From HK-STAS-PATE-2 sp035906575 (GTDB taxonomy: Bacteria; Patescibacteriota; Patescibacteriia; 2-12-FULL-60-25): 13,463 nucleotides of DNA. Numbering within the stretch: the first letter of the stretch is position 1; the number at the start of each line of letters is the position of its first letter. Both the position numbers and the translations under genes were made by a program. This document shows, piece by piece, positions 12,791-13,463 of the stretch. Below the pieces are notes generated by a model, which saw nothing but the letters and a program-made list of their open reading frames with translations, did no database searches and was not told the DNA's origin. Where the stretch lies: the NCBI GenBank assembly GCA_035906575.1, contig JAMIEW010000079.1:1-13463 (forward strand). The letters run 5' to 3'.

Positions 12791-13463
12791 ATGGCCCTCA
12801 CTCTCGAACAGCAAGCGATCGAAGCCATCGGCCGATCAAAGCACTTGCTTCTCACCGCCCGCTCAGCTCAATCGGTTGATGCGCTTTGTGCTGTCTTGGG
12901 TATGGCACTTTGGCTCAAACGCCAAAATAAATCGTTCGATATCGTGATCCCGGATTTTGAGGCAAAGCAGTATCCCCCATACTTGCCTGCTGGCATCGAG
13001 ATTGGCACGCGCCTTGGTTCGCTGCGTTCGCTCAAGATCACCCTCAATGTCAAAGACACACCGCTCTCTGAGCTTTCTTATGATGTGCGTGATGGTGCGC
13101 TCGATATTACCGTCGTGCCAAAGTATGGCGCGTGGCGCACTCAAGACGTGGGCTTTATGAGCGGCGACGCGCGTTATGATCTCGTAATCGCCGTGGGCGC
13201 TCCTGATCGCCATAGCCTTGAGAATGTTTTCAAACATGAGCTTAACGCCTTGCACGAACTCACCACGATCAATATCGACGCCTCCCCTGCCAATGAACAA
13301 TGGGGCACGGTGAATATCGTGAATCCAACACGCTCGTCGGCCTGTGAATCGCTCTATACCCTTCTTGAAGCGTGGAATCCGCAACAGATCACGGCTGATA
13401 TCGCGACCGCGCTTTTGGCCGGCATGATTGCGGCAACGAAAGGCTTTCGCACTCCGCATCTCT
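12791..13463 (+). CDS. Degenerate DHH-phosphoesterase-like protein (3' end outside window)
   Basis: The first 224 residues of a plus-strand protein that runs off the window. Its layout matches the N-terminal half of RecJ/NrnA-type DHH phosphoesterases. An initial helix and strand (LLLTARSAQSVDALCAVLGMALWL, about 19-42) stand where active enzymes have an Asp-x-Asp metal motif. A central strand YDLVIAVGAP (129-138) is followed by NIDASPANEQWGTVNIVNP (161-179), aligning with the family's IDHH..N..fG.iN. TRSSACESLYTLLE (180-193) corresponds to SS..E, and IATALLAGMIAATKGFR (204-220) corresponds to LL.GI..DT..FR. The DHH triad reads Asp-Ala-Ser and the Asp of DT is Ala, so metal-dependent hydrolysis is unlikely. 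It may be a binding or scaffolding derivative. The start is supported by the promoter ten bases upstream; there is no Shine-Dalgarno. Confidence 0.7.
   Translation, partial: MALTLEQQAIEAIGRSKHLLLTARSAQSVDALCAVLGMALWLKRQNKSFDIVIPDFEAKQYPPYLPAGIEIGTRLGSLRSLKITLNVKDTPLSELSYDVRDGALDITVVPKYGAWRTQDVGFMSGDARYDLVIAVGAPDRHSLENVFKHELNALHELTTINIDASPANEQWGTVNIVNPTRSSACESLYTLLEAWNPQQITADIATALLAGMIAATKGFRTPHL

Noticed and set aside
12700..12855. 52-codon N-terminal extension of valS
   Set aside because: The extension has no ValRS character, crosses the divergent gene's start and both promoters, and MSAFESFPKAY is the normal family N-terminus.
12863..13459. Minus-strand open frame of 198 codons at the right edge
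   Set aside because: It is antisense to the DHH-like gene, which has recognisable motifs and a promoter; its own protein is low in family signal and rich in Arg/His, as expected of a shadow frame.
1..13463. CRISPR array, insertion sequence, prophage or toxin-antitoxin system
   Set aside because: No regularly spaced direct repeats, transposase, integrase, terminal inverted repeats around genes, or toxin-like pair were found.

Overview
This window is gene-dense and runs almost entirely on the minus strand. It looks like the core chromosome of a small-genome bacterium, most probably a Candidate Phyla Radiation (Patescibacteria) member. The grounds are: genes overlap or sit a few bases apart; Shine-Dalgarno sites are scarce and -10 boxes lie only 6-13 bases before start codons, which suggests leaderless or near-leaderless mRNAs; several proteins are degenerate members of known families; and the C-terminal style of the 522-aa membrane protein recalls candidate-phylum proteins (from memory, unverified). 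TGA is used as a normal stop (tyrS, bactofilin and others), so the recoded TGA=Gly code of some candidate phyla does not apply. No phage, transposon, CRISPR or plasmid feature was seen.

Layout from right to left, following minus-strand transcription. At the right edge, a divergent plus-strand gene (12791 to the end) encodes a DHH-phosphoesterase-like protein whose metal-binding motifs have decayed. Back to back with it, a strong promoter drives a probable five-gene operon: valS, tyrS, argS, a bactofilin, and a lipid/diacylglycerol-kinase-like protein with a broken nucleotide loop. It is followed by tRNA-Leu(GAG) and tRNA-Val(TAC), separated by one base, both with encoded CCA, their own promoter and a strong bidirectional terminator. 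Next is a membrane protein with a possible PH-like domain (4978-5658), then a DM13-domain exported protein overlapping a DUF1905 protein, then an unrecognised 168-aa protein with the window's only strong Shine-Dalgarno. A terminator follows, then a three-gene operon: a 522-aa membrane protein of unknown function, a VTT/TVP38-type membrane protein, and tgt (tRNA-guanine transglycosylase). Bases 1-111 after tgt contain no gene but carry nested inverted repeats.

Translation dominates the content: three aminoacyl-tRNA synthetases, two tRNAs (one a substrate of the ValRS encoded nearby) and a tRNA-modifying enzyme. The bactofilin, VTT, PH-like, DM13 and 522-aa proteins belong to the envelope or cytoskeleton.

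The most interesting observations are a TGT that keeps its catalytic aspartates but has lost all four structural zinc ligands; two degenerate enzyme-like proteins (DHH and DAGK folds); the repeated leaderless-promoter architecture; and the folded-looking 3' region after tgt. I see no classical undescribed defence or mobile system.
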